Shown here piece by piece: positions 1 through 12,849 of a stretch of DNA of 64,000 bases (its first letter is position 1; each line of letters opens with the position of its first letter). The notes beneath the pieces are model-generated. The model did not search any database, was not told the DNA's origin, and saw nothing but the letters and a program-made list of their open reading frames with translations. Made by a program: the position numbers and the translations under genes. Origin of the DNA: Torymus aiolomorphi. Its lineage: Eukaryota; Arthropoda; Insecta; Hymenoptera; Torymidae. The stretch spans positions 64,437,583 through 64,501,582 of the forward strand of contig CM070874.1 in NCBI GenBank assembly GCA_036365515.1, written 5' to 3'.

Positions 1-179
1 AGTCTTCTTCTTACATCGTTAAAATAGTTACGTTTTAAGTTTGCTAGCATTTCGCGCGAAAATCACCTTGCTTTTCATCATTAGTAAAATGAATTCCGAC
101 ACTCTTAATTAGCACACACACGAATAAAATATTTTCCTTAATTACCGGCAATTACGTCGCTCTGATTGATGATAACCCG

Positions 180-900
180 CAGTCGTACAGAAATACACGC
201 AATTTGAAATTAAAATCGTCAACTTTGCCGCTCGTTAATTAATTCGCCCACACGACGCGGATTCCTCCGCTCAAAATAAAAAACAGTCCCATTTTTCAGC
301 AATAAATAGCACGTCGTTTAACGAAAGCACACGTGCGCGCGCCAGCCGTAATGAAAAAAGAAAAGGAAAGAAAGAAAAAGATGGCGTTTAATATGCAGCA
401 CTTTTTTCAACCGAAAGCCCCCGCGCTCGCGCGCTCGACGACCGTAAGAAATGCCTTTATAAAGCATGATACACTGGTTACGTGCTGTGTTAATGTCGCT
501 ACGCGGACCCAAGTCACGTGTAAGAAGAAATGCCCCCGGTGCGCGTGTGTGTCTATAGAGGTTCCCCGCGGCAGTTATACTGCCGTCTACTACTGCTGCG
601 ACTGCGTACTACTACTAGTACTGGCTGTACGCGCGGACTTTTAAAACGGGTGTATACGCCAGACAGCTCTTTGTAAATACACGTGCCGGGCATTATTTTT
701 CCGTTTCGCTGAATTGCCGCTATCAATGGGGAACGTAGTGGTAGGTATAACTTTTCCTAAACGTCCGACAACGTATAATGTCACTTTGGATCGCCTAACA
801 AATGTAACGATTAGAAAAACAATCTTTTTACTTTTTGTAAAAGTTGCTATCGCGGGCAATACACCACTTATGGGATATATGGAACGTCATAAGCAACATT
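180..900. other. CpG-rich patch, weak composition module
   Basis: The stretch 181-320 is A/C-rich and is followed by a CpG-rich core at about 300-660. The right flank is only weakly G/T-rich, so this is the least convincing of the composition modules in the window. Open frames here (for example 333-644) overlap on both strands, have no recognisable domain and are not called as genes. Confidence 0.3.
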
Positions 901-2045
901 TTTTAATTTACGTATAAAAGATGTTAAAAATTTTTATTACGCTCCATAAAAACAACCTAAATGCTCGTGTACACGCAGGTCTCGAACAACGTACCGTGAA
1001 AATTCAATCAAAAAATTATGCAGATCACGCTTCAAAGTTAAATTTACGCGCTCTATATATTCGTCGTCGGCGAGTTTCGTCAAAATTTACGAGATCGCCC
1101 ACAAATTCTGGGTGCGCAACAAGCTACCTGTTTCCCCGAAGGTACTTAATTATTGCAAAGTCGAGCCGCGGCCACTTAACCTAACGACTTACCTCGAACG
1201 AGATCCTCTCTCGGAGCGTCCTATACTCGTGCTTAATTTTTACGGTCGGTGTCCTAATAAAGGATCTTCCCTACCGCTGCTGCTCCTCCTCGCGCGAGAA
1301 TTTACCCGCGGTTTCGGAAACTTCGCCTTATAAGGCGACTCGTTTCGCGCAAACGCGTGTGTTCACACGCGCGCGCGTGGCCAAATATGATTGATTTATA
1401 CAGGCGCGCGTGTGTATCTTTTGTTAAATTATACGCATAAAGCGTGTGTAAGCTCGGGATTTTCATATTTTCATATGCAAATTGCTGTTTAATAAAGGGT
1501 AACCGTTTCGACGCGCTCGGCTGTCAGTCAGGTGCGTACGTCATTTTTTATGAAGCGCGCAACTCATTTACGCTGAAGGATTATCATTGTCTGAGAAGAT
1601 TTGAGGACTGGGAGTTTAAGTGTGGCCATTTGAGGAGGTAAAGCTTCAGTGGGTAAAAGCACATTTCGTTTAATACGCTGTAAAAGCGTCGATGAAAGTG
1701 CTGAAAATTTCACAGTACGATTCTAAGCAACGAAATTTAAACAAAGTGGGGGCTATTAATTATTATTTTGCACACTTTCACTCGGGAACGCGTTACCCAT
1801 ATGTTTTCGGCAATAAATATATAATGTATATGTAAACATAAATTATTGATGCTGCACCGTGTAATTTATTGTTTACATAAGTACTTGCAAAACAAAATTT
1901 AACAATAAATCAAAATTATTACCGGACTCCCTGCATTTAAAAAACACGCGAATCGCTGCCTATAAATTTCCAGCAATTTCACATTTTATTTAAAAAAAAC
2001 GTTTCTCAACAAAACTAAAAAAAAAAGAAGAAAACAAGGCTCACC
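900..2045. other. No gene seen; mixed AT-rich and CpG-rich spacer
   Basis: This stretch has short overlapping frames without domains, a CpG patch near 1320-1420 (alternating CG and TG steps), and AT-rich sequence from 1640 on. I see no RNA gene, mobile element or clear repeat. Confidence 0.4.
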
Positions 2046-2049
2046 TTCG

Positions 2050-2670
2050 GTAAGTCCTGCTTTTACGCAAGCTTGTTACGAACATCAGCGTCACACATCT
2101 GCTGTTCACGCTCTGAAAATAAAAACATGAAAAATCACAATTCTCGTTTCCTCTCGTGCGCAGCTCACCAGCCACACACGCACATCCTAAACAGAAATCG
2201 CACCAAATTACACATTTTAGCCTTGCATACTAAACAAGCTTCACCATCCTCCTCGTCCTAAACCGTATAAAACCCAACAGGCGCTCGGGCGCGCCAAAAT
2301 TTCAAAAGCGCAGGCGCACTTTTAGAGGGTCGGTCTCGTAAAACTCGGGCATTTGCGTTCGCGCGCGCGCAATCACTGTAATTACGCCGGTGGCGTAAAA
2401 AAAAGAAGCCTGGCGCGCGGCGGCGGCGACGATTCTCGAAATTACAAGAGAGTCCCGGGGGCCCTTGGCTGGTCGAATTGAATCGTTCGTCGGGCGAAGT
2501 GCCGTCGATTTTTTTCAGGAGGTCCTTGTGTAGCATAGTTGGCCCGCTGGCATAATTACGGAATGTTTAGTTTAATGTGTATATTTGGGAGGCGGTGCGC
2601 TTTTTGCGCGTGGGAACACGGGTGGTTGAGGTATGGACGATGATTGTTATTGCGGCCTTTAAAGAGAATA
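2050..2670. promoter_or_regulatory. Skew-switch module 2 (A/C flank, CpG core, G/T flank)
   Basis: The A/C-rich flank is 2050-2275, the CpG-rich core with a CGG-type run is 2275-2500, and the G/T-rich flank is 2530-2660. There is no coding evidence. The regulatory reading is inferred from composition only. Confidence 0.4.
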
Positions 2671-2939
2671 TGCACGTATGCGGTATATAAATACTCGGAA
2701 CGAAATGTTTCCTCGTATTAGAAAAAAAAGATTTTTTTTAGTGCTTTGTTTTGACTTTGTTACATACATTACACGGTATGCGAAAATAGAATGCGAAACG
2801 TTGTACCATTGCATGTCGAATACTTACGAGCTTATTAAAATAATAAACCTGCCTCTCAGCAGCATTCATTCTACTTACAAAAAATTCCAGAGCAATGTAA
2901 AATCTGACCCACCGTAACGTATAAATGCGCAATAACTCT

Positions 2940-3690
2940 GTCCACCCCCTTTAAAAAGAAAAAAAAAGATTATATCCCTCGCCCAATCCAGCTCTCATCA
3001 TCGTACAACAACCGAAAGCTCGATCCCACTGCCAAATGAAATACCACTTCAATTAACCAAAAGCCCCGCTCTCAAATATATTCCACACTCGCAACAAAAC
3101 GCTCCTCTCTAAAACATCGCCGATAACACGCAGCCCGCGCGCACCAATTAAGAATCCCTCGCGCATAACTCACCTATACATATACCGACAAACAAAAAGC
3201 GAATCATCCCAATAGTCACGCCCAGCCGTCTCTACGCTCTCTTGTAACTACACGCACATACACAGCGCCAAATAAAGCCGTAAGGAGAAATGGGAGCAGC
3301 AAGACGCGCGCGCGTGCGGTGGGTGGCCGCCGCAGCCGCCGCTGGTTTACGACTTAATCGAGAAAGCCGGCCGGCTGGCGCGTCTCTGCGTGCGTCTGTC
3401 GTGGAAAAAGGCACACGTGGATGCGGTGTGTAAGCAGTGTAAGAGCCGCGGGAAAAAGTGTTTTTTGATGGATGGCGTTTTATCGGCCAGCTTGTTTTGA
3501 TGCCCGATGCTCTCCCCGCCGAGTAGTTGTCCGAGTGGTATTGATTGTATTGGCGGCTCGGGTATGGTTGTATGTAGGACTTAATTGTTGCGCGATGTTT
3601 TTATTAATTTATGATGATGATTTTTGTGGGCAGCGTGGGGGAGAGAGGTTTATAGTTCCATTAGTAGGGATTGTAATTACAAAATTGCTC
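2940..3690. promoter_or_regulatory. Skew-switch module 3
   Basis: By hand count 2941-3060 holds 39 C against 10 G, whereas 3541-3600 holds 20 G against 6 C and is T-rich. The core at 3230-3430 has alternating CG steps and a CCG-type run. The flip in strand composition is sharp. The frame at 3472-3699 in the G/T flank has no known domain and is not called. Confidence 0.5.
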
Positions 3691-3839
3691 CGTTCGTGAG
3701 AAAAATTCGTAAAGTATATATGCGCATAGTCGCGCAGTATTTCATTTTTCAAATTTATATTTTGGAATTTAATTACCACTTATCGTTAAGTTTTGATTTG
3801 TGATGCCACTCTATAGAAATTAACTATAAATGACTCACA

Positions 3840-4880
3840 TACGTATAAGTGCGCGCTCACAACTCAGGTATCCTTCAATGAAGTCATTATTAAAATTTAT
3901 AATTCGAGTCTCATACAGCCCTGCCACGATTTAAGCCTCCGCATTCACGCAGTGGGAAACGGTCCAATTACGGCATTAAACTGTATATCTCAATCGCCTC
4001 GGCATCATAATTTGTCCCTAAAGCATTCATTAATACGCACCGCACACCGACAGCGCTCCTCGTAGACTAAAAATTATTGATTTCCAGTCAACACCGCCCC
4101 GCGCGCCTGAATTACGACTTAATCACAGGTTATATGCCGCGGAAAATATTTCCTAATGCATATCATAGACTCATTCGCGGTTGTTCTCGAATCGCCAGAT
4201 ATCAGATCGCATGCAGCGAGATAAATCCGCAGGCTGATTCCGGGAAGAGGAAAATCGAAGGCAACAATGCCCCCCCCCCCCCCGCAAAATGAATAAATAA
4301 ATCAACAAAGCTAATCGTGCCTGGAGTCTGAACCAGTCATCATAAGCGCATGGGACAATTGCCCCCTCGTATACGCATATACTGGTATAAACGATAACGC
4401 CCACGCAGTCGCTAATCGACTTTCTCATCCCCTTAAGGCTCTCTCCGTTTTTCCGCGCGATTTTGCCGCGCAGCGGCCACTCTCTAATTCCTTATCTCTC
4501 GCGGCGTTCTCGCTCGCCTTTGGAGGAGACACTATGAGTGTGTGTCACCAACGATGCGTAACGAAAGGCGGCGGCAGTGTGGCCTCGCCCTTTCTCTTCG
4601 ACGTATCTCTCGCGGAGTGTGTATCATTCGCGCGGGGAGAGAAAGAGATATTCAAATGCGACTGTAATACGCCGGACGGCTAATTATACGCGTGACGCGC
4701 GGTGTATGCCACGTATATAAGTAGTGTGCGGAGCTTATTATGAAGAAAGTGACGTTGACGCTAATGAAAATGTTTCTGTTTTCTGTTTTAGGTGAGTGTT
4801 GCTGGCGATGGTGGAGGAAGCGATTTTGGTCTAAGCCACTTCTATCGTAGCCTGGTGTTAGTGAGTTGGGCATATTTGTT
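3840..4880. promoter_or_regulatory. Skew-switch module 4 with poly-C tract
   Basis: An A/C-rich flank leads to a long CpG-rich core (about 4090-4640) that includes a run of about 14 C near 4268-4283. A G/T-rich flank (4640-4880) follows and contains the candidate recursive splice site at 4791/4792. Confidence 0.4.
4761..4800 (+). promoter_or_regulatory. Candidate recursive (ratchet) splice site 1
   Basis: A branch-point-like CTAAT lies at 4761-4765. A T-rich tract at 4771-4789 ends in TTTTAG (AG at 4790-4791), which is followed immediately by GTGAGT at 4792-4797. A 3' splice site fused directly to a 5' splice site is the known signature of recursive splicing in long insect introns. It implies plus-strand transcription across this part of the window. 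Use in vivo is inferred. Confidence 0.45.
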
Positions 4881-4894
4881 TGAATAAAATTAAG

Positions 4895-5032
4895 ATCTGG
4901 AGGATTTAGAGCTTAAGCTGAAAAAAGGTATAGACCTGTTATAATGTCTTGAAGTACATGGCAATCTGGAGGATTTAGAGCTTAAGCTGAAAAAAGGTAT
5001 AGACTTGTTATAATGTCTTGAAGTACATGGCA
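4895..5032. repeat. 69-bp tandem duplication, two copies
   Basis: The unit beginning ATCTGGAGGATTTAGAGC occurs at 4895-4963 and again at 4964-5032 with only about one or two differences, so the duplication is recent. It makes a minus-strand frame look internally repetitive, but no protein is supported. Confidence 0.9.
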
Positions 5033-5269
5033 GGCTTAGACATGTAGTGTAGGGATAGAAAATTGAAAGTTTTCCCATAGGAAATCAAGAAAAAGTAGAT
5101 TTAACAATTTTGCATATTACCATATCTACTTAACCGTATCTGCTGCTACATATAACTTGTGAATGAATTTTATAATACGGATTGGACGTATTAGATTAGG
5201 TAAAATTGTATGCTGCAATTATTTTCTAAATTATGGGAAGAAGAAATAGTTTTGCAAAAAAAAAAAAAG

Positions 5270-6090
5270 AATCTCAAACTTCAACAGACAATATTATTCC
5301 ATCCCTCAAAATACATTCAGTACTATAATATAAACCAACTAAACCCCTTACATAGCCTTATCGATAAATCATCAACGCCTGCGCTCCTAATTAGCGTCAC
5401 AAAAATTTCGCGCAAAAACTGAAAATCCATTTTAAAACCACCCATCACACATAATTTTCACGTAACTCCTCTTTCCCCCACTCACCCAACCCCGCCTAAC
5501 AAACACTTCCTCTATAATCATACACCTTCCCCCCTCTCTTTCTAAAATCTTCCAAAACAAAAAGCCCCTTGTACTATCATAAATCAGCTCCCGGCCGCCT
5601 AATGCGCGTATAATTAAACGCTCCAATTAGAAGCAGCAGCCGCTCGCCGCCCCGACAACGGCGAACCGGGAAAACTCCTTCGCAAATTATAAATCGCTCG
5701 CTCGCGCGACTTTTCTATTAAAACGCTCGCATCGACGACGACGACCGGTCCACGAGAGAGAGAGAGAGAGAGATCGTATCGCGCGTACGACGCGAATAAT
5801 CGAATTACCCCGGCGCGGCAGCAGCGGGATCGCATTCCGGAAATGTTTACGCGCCCAGCGGGGAGCTGCAGCTAGCGCACGTAGTGTGATTTTCATATAC
5901 GCTCGCTTCGCTAAATGATCTGTCTCCTGCTGCGGACGCAAAGCGAGGATAACAGCGTCGCCCCGCTGATTTGCCTGAGTGGAGTGGTAGGCAAATGCGT
6001 AAAAATTCACACCGAGGGGGTGAAATCGCGTAACGGTATATTATTGCACGTTGTGGAGTGAGGTGTACAATGGAAAAACTTATTTTTAGA
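5270..6090. promoter_or_regulatory. Skew-switch module 5 with GA run
   Basis: By hand count 5461-5520 has 28 C against 2 G. The CpG core is 5590-5970 and carries a GA run at 5754-5772. The right flank 5970-6090 is G-richer but weaker than in other modules. The minus-strand frame at 5687-6010 across the core has no domain. Confidence 0.45.
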
Positions 6091-6279
6091 CTCGACGAAG
6101 GTTCCTTTCAACTTTCTTTCTCTTTCTTAAAATAATTGACACTCGATTGTAATAACAAGATGACGATTCATATATTTATTTAACGCCGCTTGTAATAGCG
6201 CCGATTTCCGGGAAAGTAACGCGAATAAAGTGTCACGCGATACCTGCCTGCGCGCGCCAATAAAATTTGATACCACTCA

Positions 6280-7032
6280 ATTAATTAAAAACTTACCGTT
6301 ACACCTACAAAAAACCCCTCGGCATTCCTGAACAACAACAAAACTTCAACCAGCAGCTGCAACAGAACCGCACTGTGCCTTATACAAACACATCAATAAC
6401 CGCGCCACGGCGAATCATTCAAAAGGCCTAAACGGCCGTGGAAAAATCCCCGATCGCCGCCTCCCCCTCGTATAACATCCCGCGCGCGCATCACTAAACT
6501 CGTTCCTTTACGACTACTCTTCTCCTCTCCTCTAGTGCGTTCGTCTAATGGCGCGGCGCATTGAAAGAGCACCGCCGCCGCGACTACTTAATCAAGGCCG
6601 GTCGAAGGGATATTCAAACAACCCCCGCGCGCTCTGTTTCGCGCCGATCGCCGATGTTCCTCTCTCTCTTTCTCTCTCTGGGCAGACATTGCGCCATGTA
6701 ATAGCAGCGATATGAATTATCCGCGTGGACCGCGGTGGACTGCCTACCGGGCGACATGACTCCATACTCGCTATACCCTCGTGCGTGCATATATATGTAT
6801 GTATAATATAACCTGTGTGTATATGTACCTGCGTAGTTCGTTTTTTTTGTTCTCTATCTCTCTCGTACGGTGCGCAGCAGCGAGCGTCCCTTTTTGTCGT
6901 GCGCTGTTGCGCGGAGTTTTTCCTGCTCTCTCTAGAGCACGCGCGCGGGGTCTTCCGTTAGATTTCTCGTTTACACCGACAGGTATAATTTAATTAAAGC
7001 GCGCTTATACGCGTTTTTGCCGGCAGGTGCGT

Positions 7033-7063
<31 letters not shown>

Positions 7064-7200
7064 GTATATGCGTATATAGATGTATGTATACGTCCTGTCG
7101 GGGATGGTTTTTCGTGCTGGACGCTAGCTGGTGCTGCAGAATTTGCATTTTATTAGCGTTCGTCGGTTATGTACTTTCTTCGCGTATAGAGTAACTTGTC
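6280..7200. promoter_or_regulatory. Skew-switch module 6 with CT run and TG microsatellite
   Basis: The A/C flank is 6280-6480. The CpG core is 6480-6770 with a CT-rich run at 6659-6679. The G/T flank is 6780-7170 and contains a TG microsatellite at 7033-7061. Confidence 0.4.
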
Positions 7201-7723
7201 ATAATTTCCAATGTTTCGCGGTTCTAAACAATGGTTTGGACGATTGACGTAACGAAATAGAAGCAGTGTTGCATACATTTTTTAAAAAACTGGCTCCAGA
7301 GATCCATGTACGGTCTAGTTTTTGCCCACAATTTCACCTTGTAATACTGATATAACTAATGATGCAGTAATGACACACTGTAACGATTTTTATTAAGACT
7401 CACAGATAGAAAGTAAACTAGTTTTGTATCCTTTGAAATAAAATTTACGCTGATCAATAAGTTCCGGTAATTTCATAATACGCATTCATTAACATATACT
7501 ATGCAAATGCGTTAAGCGTAAGATACATCTACTTGGAATTTATTCTTTTACAAATGGTAATAATCTCATTTTCGCTACGAGAGTGACTAAAGATTACGCA
7601 TTAAAATCTCTTTACGTAATTCGGTTAAACCATTTGCATCTTTTTGATACCAAAATCCACATAATAATAAATAACAGCGTGTATAACAGTACATTATAAC
7701 ATAAAACATTTCACTTTTCGATG
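7200..7723. other. AT-rich spacer, nothing recognised
   Basis: AT-rich sequence lies between module 6 and a small transposable element. I see no gene, RNA or repeat here. Confidence 0.5.
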
Positions 7724-7725
7724 TA

Positions 7726-8209
7726 GGGTGACTACACCATAGTATTGGAACAGTCACCAGTTAACGAACATTTTCTTTATATATATGAAAATATCAAGTT
7801 TTCTATGTATTGTTTATCTAACATGACGATAATTTTCGAATCCTTGAAAATTTTTATTTCATTTTATATAAAGATTCTTCATAAAAGAAATTATCTTGTT
7901 AAGAATAAAATCATAAAAGCGCCTCTATTAAGTGTTTCTTCACTGGCGATGTATTCCTTCACTGGTGAAACGTATTTAGATACTAAGATTGCATGTTCTT
8001 TTACTGGTTTTTAGGAGATATTTACAGATTTTCATTAAATAAAATTTTTACTTTGATTCTTTATTCAAAATTTGCTCACCGACGTAAAGATTGAACATTT
8101 TAGAATATAAATTTCAAAAGGGTTTTACTTTTAATCCATTTTTAAATCACTTAATTAAATAACAAAAGTTACAATTTCCTTATTCGTTTCTTCACTGGTG
8201 AAGTCACCC
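7726..8209. mobile_element. MITE, TA target duplication, 484 bp
   Basis: The ends are GGGTGACTAC on the left and the inverse of GGGTGACTTC on the right. TA dinucleotides flank the element at 7724-7725 and 8210-8211. There is no coding capacity. Inside, the 12-bp palindrome TTCACTGGTGAA occurs near 7960 and 8190, with related copies at 7939 and 7999. TA duplication and a short inverted repeat fit a Tc1/mariner-type non-autonomous element. Confidence 0.65.
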
Positions 8210-8211
8210 TA

Positions 8212-9160
8212 CTCTACTTCAGCACTATTTCGAGTTAATAATTCCAAAGAAACAGCGAAACCTCTCTACTTTTACACGATCAGCAGTACTTTGTCGCCCA
8301 TATCAGCAACCAGAGCAAACCTGCACCGACACAGGAATCCCGTCCACGAAAATCCACGTTCCCATACATTTCCCACCTCATACTCGCCGATTTGTTCAAC
8401 CACCTCACAATCAATGTCAGCAGCAGCAGCAGCGGCGCGCACATTATCAACGCAAGAATCCAGCAGCAGCAGGGTTGTCGCCTGCCTATATGCACTGATG
8501 CAATCGGCCGGCATTAGAAACCCATTCCAGTTTCCGAAGTGGAACGGCGTGTATAGAGTACATGTGTACATGTCATTGTTGCCACCTTTTCCTCGCAGCA
8601 GCAGCAGCAGCAGCGCATTTTTCACCATCATCCGTCGGGCTTTCGCTGACACTTCGCGCGAGGAGGAAGGTTTATATACATCGAAACGCGTGAGCGCTCG
8701 GCAACCTGCATTCCTCGCGCGTTCCACGTACTTACAGCAGAGTTGCGCTCTCGCACAGGTTGTAGTGTGTACATATATATACGTGCACTATATTCGCCAG
8801 CGACCGATCGGTCGGTCGTCGACGCGTGTGCAAGGCGGGAGAGAGAGAGAATATGGAGAGAAATGCCCGCGGCGAGTTGCGGCGAGTGGAGAGTTGAGAC
8901 GGGAGAAACTGAAAGAGGAGGAGGAGAGGAGAGAGAGCGAGAAAACGTCGTTGATGAGTTTGTAGAAAGGAGAAATGGAGTCTGGTTGGTTTAGGAAAAG
9001 ATTGCGGAGGCTGTGTATGTGTGTGTGATGTAAAGGCATCAGCTCTTTTTTTTCTACAAGTTTCTCTTCGGTCGAATTGCGGTGGTGACAGAAGTGATGT
9101 ATCGAGAAGAGCGCGGTAATAAATGTTTGTTTAAATTTGTAGTACACGATGTTTGTAAAT
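8212..9160. promoter_or_regulatory. Skew-switch module 7 with CAG and GA runs
   Basis: The A/C flank is 8212-8420. The core 8400-8900 contains CAG runs near 8419-8433 and 8597-8613 and GA-rich runs near 8838-8849 and 8917-8938. The right flank 8960-9150 is G/T-rich. Long overlapping frames on both strands (for example 8198-8965 plus and 8272-8727 minus) arise because the triplet runs lack stops. None has a known domain. Confidence 0.4.
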
Positions 9161-9239
9161 AAGGTTAGATAATATCGTTAAATTTAGATTAAAATTCGTA
9201 AAATATAAATAAACGAAACCATAATTACATCGGGGTACT

Positions 9240-9920
9240 TAGTTCTAATCTATCACGAAACTATCGTTAAATTACACATTCTCAAAACCGCTCTTAAAAG
9301 AAAAATTACGCTTCCACCGCGTAAAAAATAATTCCCCGCACCGCATCCGAAATTTCAAAGTACCAAAAGCACCCGCCGTAAATAACAATCGATGCCCCCC
9401 ATCTCGCCTCGTCATACCGCTCCCATTAAACACCCGTAGCTCTCAAAAAAAAACCGCCGACACGGTCTCGCGCACAAAATCTCGGGTTGCAGCGCGCACA
9501 TTAGACCGCGCATAAAGCGGAAATCGCGCGGGCAGAATTGCCGAACAAAGAGAGCGACCTCTCTTAGACGTAAATAAAACGCGCCACACGGCTAATTTCG
9601 TCTCCGGTCGAACGGGGGACCCACCACCGCGCGCGAGAAGAGAGAGAGAGAGAGAAAAATGATTCCTCATAATCGTAAAACCCTGATAAATATATAACTC
9701 GTCCGCTGCGGTTCTCGGCTCCCTTTTGTATAGCCGCGGCTCGCGAGTTTGTGTGGGTTATATACGGTCCAGGTGCGTTTCGACGCGACCAGATGGTGTG
9801 TAGGCAGGTCCATCGGCTGGAATTCAGGAGAGGGGAAAGATAGAGCTGTCTATTGATGCTTATCGCATGGGAGCAGGTCTGTTTAGGCCTGTGACAGCAA
9901 TTATAAAGTTTGAGAAGGAA
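9240..9920. promoter_or_regulatory. Skew-switch module 8 with GA run
   Basis: The A/C-rich flank is 9240-9440, the CpG core is 9440-9760 with GA repeats at about 9640-9656, and a G/T-rich flank runs to 9920. Confidence 0.4.
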
Positions 9921-10129
9921 ACGTTAATTGTTACTTATAAGTACATATATATATAAACAGCTTTTATTTTTGTCGAAAATTTTTATTGACGGAGCGTACA
10001 TGACAATCTATGGAATTGAAACAGATGTTAAGTCATTGCAGTAAACGCGACATTTATTGTCTATATGAATGTTTTTGAATATATGTTTTATCTTTATTAT
10101 TCGATCTGAAGTTAAGAAACTTCGGGCAG

Positions 10130-11200
10130 TGCCGCTTTTTACGCGCCATTTCAATTACGCATGCGGACACTTCCCTCGAGTACCTAAATGGTTATACGCG
10201 CACTGTTGCGCTATAATTAAAAGGACAGCTGGGGCCAAAGAAAGACCGCGCGAGCGCGCGCAGCTGATTGATATTTATTGGGCCACAGTGCAATTTAGAC
10301 CCACGACAAACATATATAAGACATAAGTAATTATAAACATAAAAGGGAGCAGCGCCGGCACGCGGATTGCAATATCGAGTGCAACCGGCGTAATTAAGAC
10401 CCCGCGAGTGAGTATAACGCTTGAATGAGATTCATGTTGAAACGAGGTTTATGAAACGTAAGTCCCGACAAAAAGCCGCGATATTTGATTATTTATTACG
10501 GCGTTTTAGAAGAGAGAGAGAGAGAGAGAGAGAGAAATTTTAGCGCACGCGTGGGGGACAACATACATAGCGTCATAGAATCCGCCCGCGGCGGCTCTTT
10601 TGGCTTTTCCGAGCCGCGAGTTTCACGTGTCACACATGAGTATATCGCCCACGCTTCCGCTCCGATCGATAGCCTGCCATTAATACGCCTGTGGTCATTC
10701 GACTTGCTTCGCTCTCCCGCGTATCTATACCTATATGCCCGCTGTTAAGTTTTAAGCGGCGGGCGTTTATTTACGCGCGTCAAAATCGTCGTGCCCTCGA
10801 TTCTCGAACAATGGCGTTTAGGCTAGGTTCTCGGGCTTAATTGAAAATGCTCGATCAGCAGTCAATATTTGCTTTTTCTTGTGATTAAGGTTACTGTTCG
10901 ACGGGAATAATGAGTGAGATTTTTTCAGCGCACATTATATTGTACGATGGAAAATTAAAAGGCTATGTTGGAACAAAGTTTTAGCGGGGTTGTTTTACAC
11001 TGAAATTCTAAATGGTGTGAGTTTAACGGCAACTGCGTTTTCTTTCCTGTACACTCCGACGTTGCGCGGACACGAAGTTTCTGTTGAGAAGAGACAAGAA
11101 AAGTTGGACGTTAGATACGACCGGTTCTCGCATTCTTTTTTTTTTTTTTGAGGTTATGTTTGAACGATTGGGTAAACATGGAGCCGTGCGCTCAAGGATA
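10130..11200. promoter_or_regulatory. CpG-rich core with GA run, weak skew module 9
   Basis: The CpG-rich sequence at 10150-10740 carries a GA run at 10509-10536. The right side (10800-11200) is G/T-rich, but a left A/C flank is not evident. The pattern is therefore incomplete. Confidence 0.3.
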
Positions 11201-11479
11201 TTCGTTGTCTGCAGATGCTTTTAGATGATTGACTCTTGAGATGCATACGAATGTATACTTACAGTATCTAGTGTTTCTGTTTCAAAATACTTAAGGTTGC
11301 GTAACTTTTTCTGTTAATTACACGCACTTCTATATATTAATGACAATTGATTTGATATTTTGCACTAATTTTTGACGATAAAAAAATGTCGATTATTTAC
11401 TATAAGAACTCTAAGTATAGTTACCTAAAACTGTGTATTTATCTGTTCCCGTTTTCTTCATGAATGTAAACTTTAGTAT

Positions 11480-12660
11480 TTAAAAGACCCGTATAAAAAT
11501 AAAAAACCAAACAGCAAAACTAAACCCATATACTTAAGACAGTCCCAAATCTGCTTAAAAAGGATGCAAAGTCTCGCGGGCCACTTCATCATCATTACTC
11601 ATAATCATACACGTCGCCCGGCTATATATTTAATTCCCTGCTTTTCGACAAAAATCGGACGCAAATTACACCTCATATCCATAAGTTGAAATTCCGGCAG
11701 TCGTATAACGCACCACCACCAATTTCTCGGAATCGGTATCGCATTCCGACCCTCCCCTCATAAGCAAAAGTAAACACACGCGCGTGTGTGCGAATTCGGT
11801 AAAATCGCACACTTTCTTCTTCCATTCGAAAACCCCACACTGCGTAACCCAAGAACAGCCATTACCCCGTGCCGAAAGTGCTGCCGCATATATATAATAC
11901 ACACGCGCCGATCTACATCATCAGCGCGGGCGAGCTTTCACTACTGCTGACTTCCGGTGCGCAAAAAAAAACTGCGTGTTCCATAAAGCCAAGTGTATCT
12001 CCCGCAGATCCCGTCTCGCGATGGAACTTTAAAAAGAGAGAGAGAAATACACACCTATATACGCGCGTGTGCGCATGCGTGTATGCGAATCTCCTTTCCG
12101 CGAATTCCAGGCGCGATGGGCGAGCGAGATGCCAATTTCGAGCCTCGTTGGCGACGGCGATGATGGGGATCACAATCACGATGATGATGATGATGGGACG
12201 AACTTTTCCTCTCCCTCGATCTTGTTTATCTTGTCTTCGCGTCTTGGTACTTTTCGGAGGCGAGGCCCTTTTGCGGTACCGAAACGCGCGTTCCCTTGGT
12301 TATCGAATTATCGATTGCCGACGAGATGGTCTGCTGCTGCTGCGCGCGGAGATCATTATCGCGCTCTGCTGCGGCGAGTGTCCGGGACACGATGCGTGTA
12401 TTATCTGCCGGGGAGCGAGCGGACTTTTAACGATTTTTCATTTTTTCTGGGAGGTTTCACTTTACTGCGCGCGGACAGTTCGTCTGGTTTTATTTCGGTA
12501 TTTGGCCATCGCGGAGGTATGTTCGTTCTCGGTTTATTGCGCGTGAGGCACTTTCTTTCGACGAGGGACAAGAATTTTGACGGGGAATTGGTATTTATTT
12601 TAACCATATTGATTTTTTAAATGTTATTGTATGAAAGTGGGTATTTAAATTCGTAACGAC
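11480..12660. promoter_or_regulatory. Skew-switch module 10
   Basis: The A/C flank is 11480-11860. The core 11860-12310 has TATA-like sequence near 11887, a short GA run near 12036 and a GAT run near 12177-12195. The G/T flank is 12310-12660. Plus-strand frames of 225 and 183 residues overlap each other in different frames across the core. They have no recognisable domain and look compositional. Confidence 0.45.
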
Positions 12661-12849
12661 TTGTATAGTTTATTTTTGTATAATTAAAAGTTCTTTTTTC
12701 TAATTACATTAATTATATGTCAACGCGTGATAATGTTTATTTCAGGCTTGATACATAAATAACGGTAACTCTTACTTTATAATAAGAGACACGGTAGGAG
12801 AAAAAGTACCAAAAATGTAAATTTTAATATAATTTTATTTTACTGTAAC

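Noticed and set aside
3165..3180. Minus-strand TAG|GTGAGT as a third recursive splice site
   Set aside because: The upstream tract on that strand is not convincingly pyrimidine-rich and no branch word is evident.
8198..8965. 255-residue plus-strand frame
   Set aside because: It spans an A/C flank, CAG runs and a GA-rich end, overlaps a long antisense frame and shows no domain. The lack of stops follows from composition.
11869..12620. Overlapping plus-strand frames of 225 and 183 residues
   Set aside because: Two different frames are open over the same CpG core, neither has a domain, and the pattern repeats at other cores, so it is compositional.
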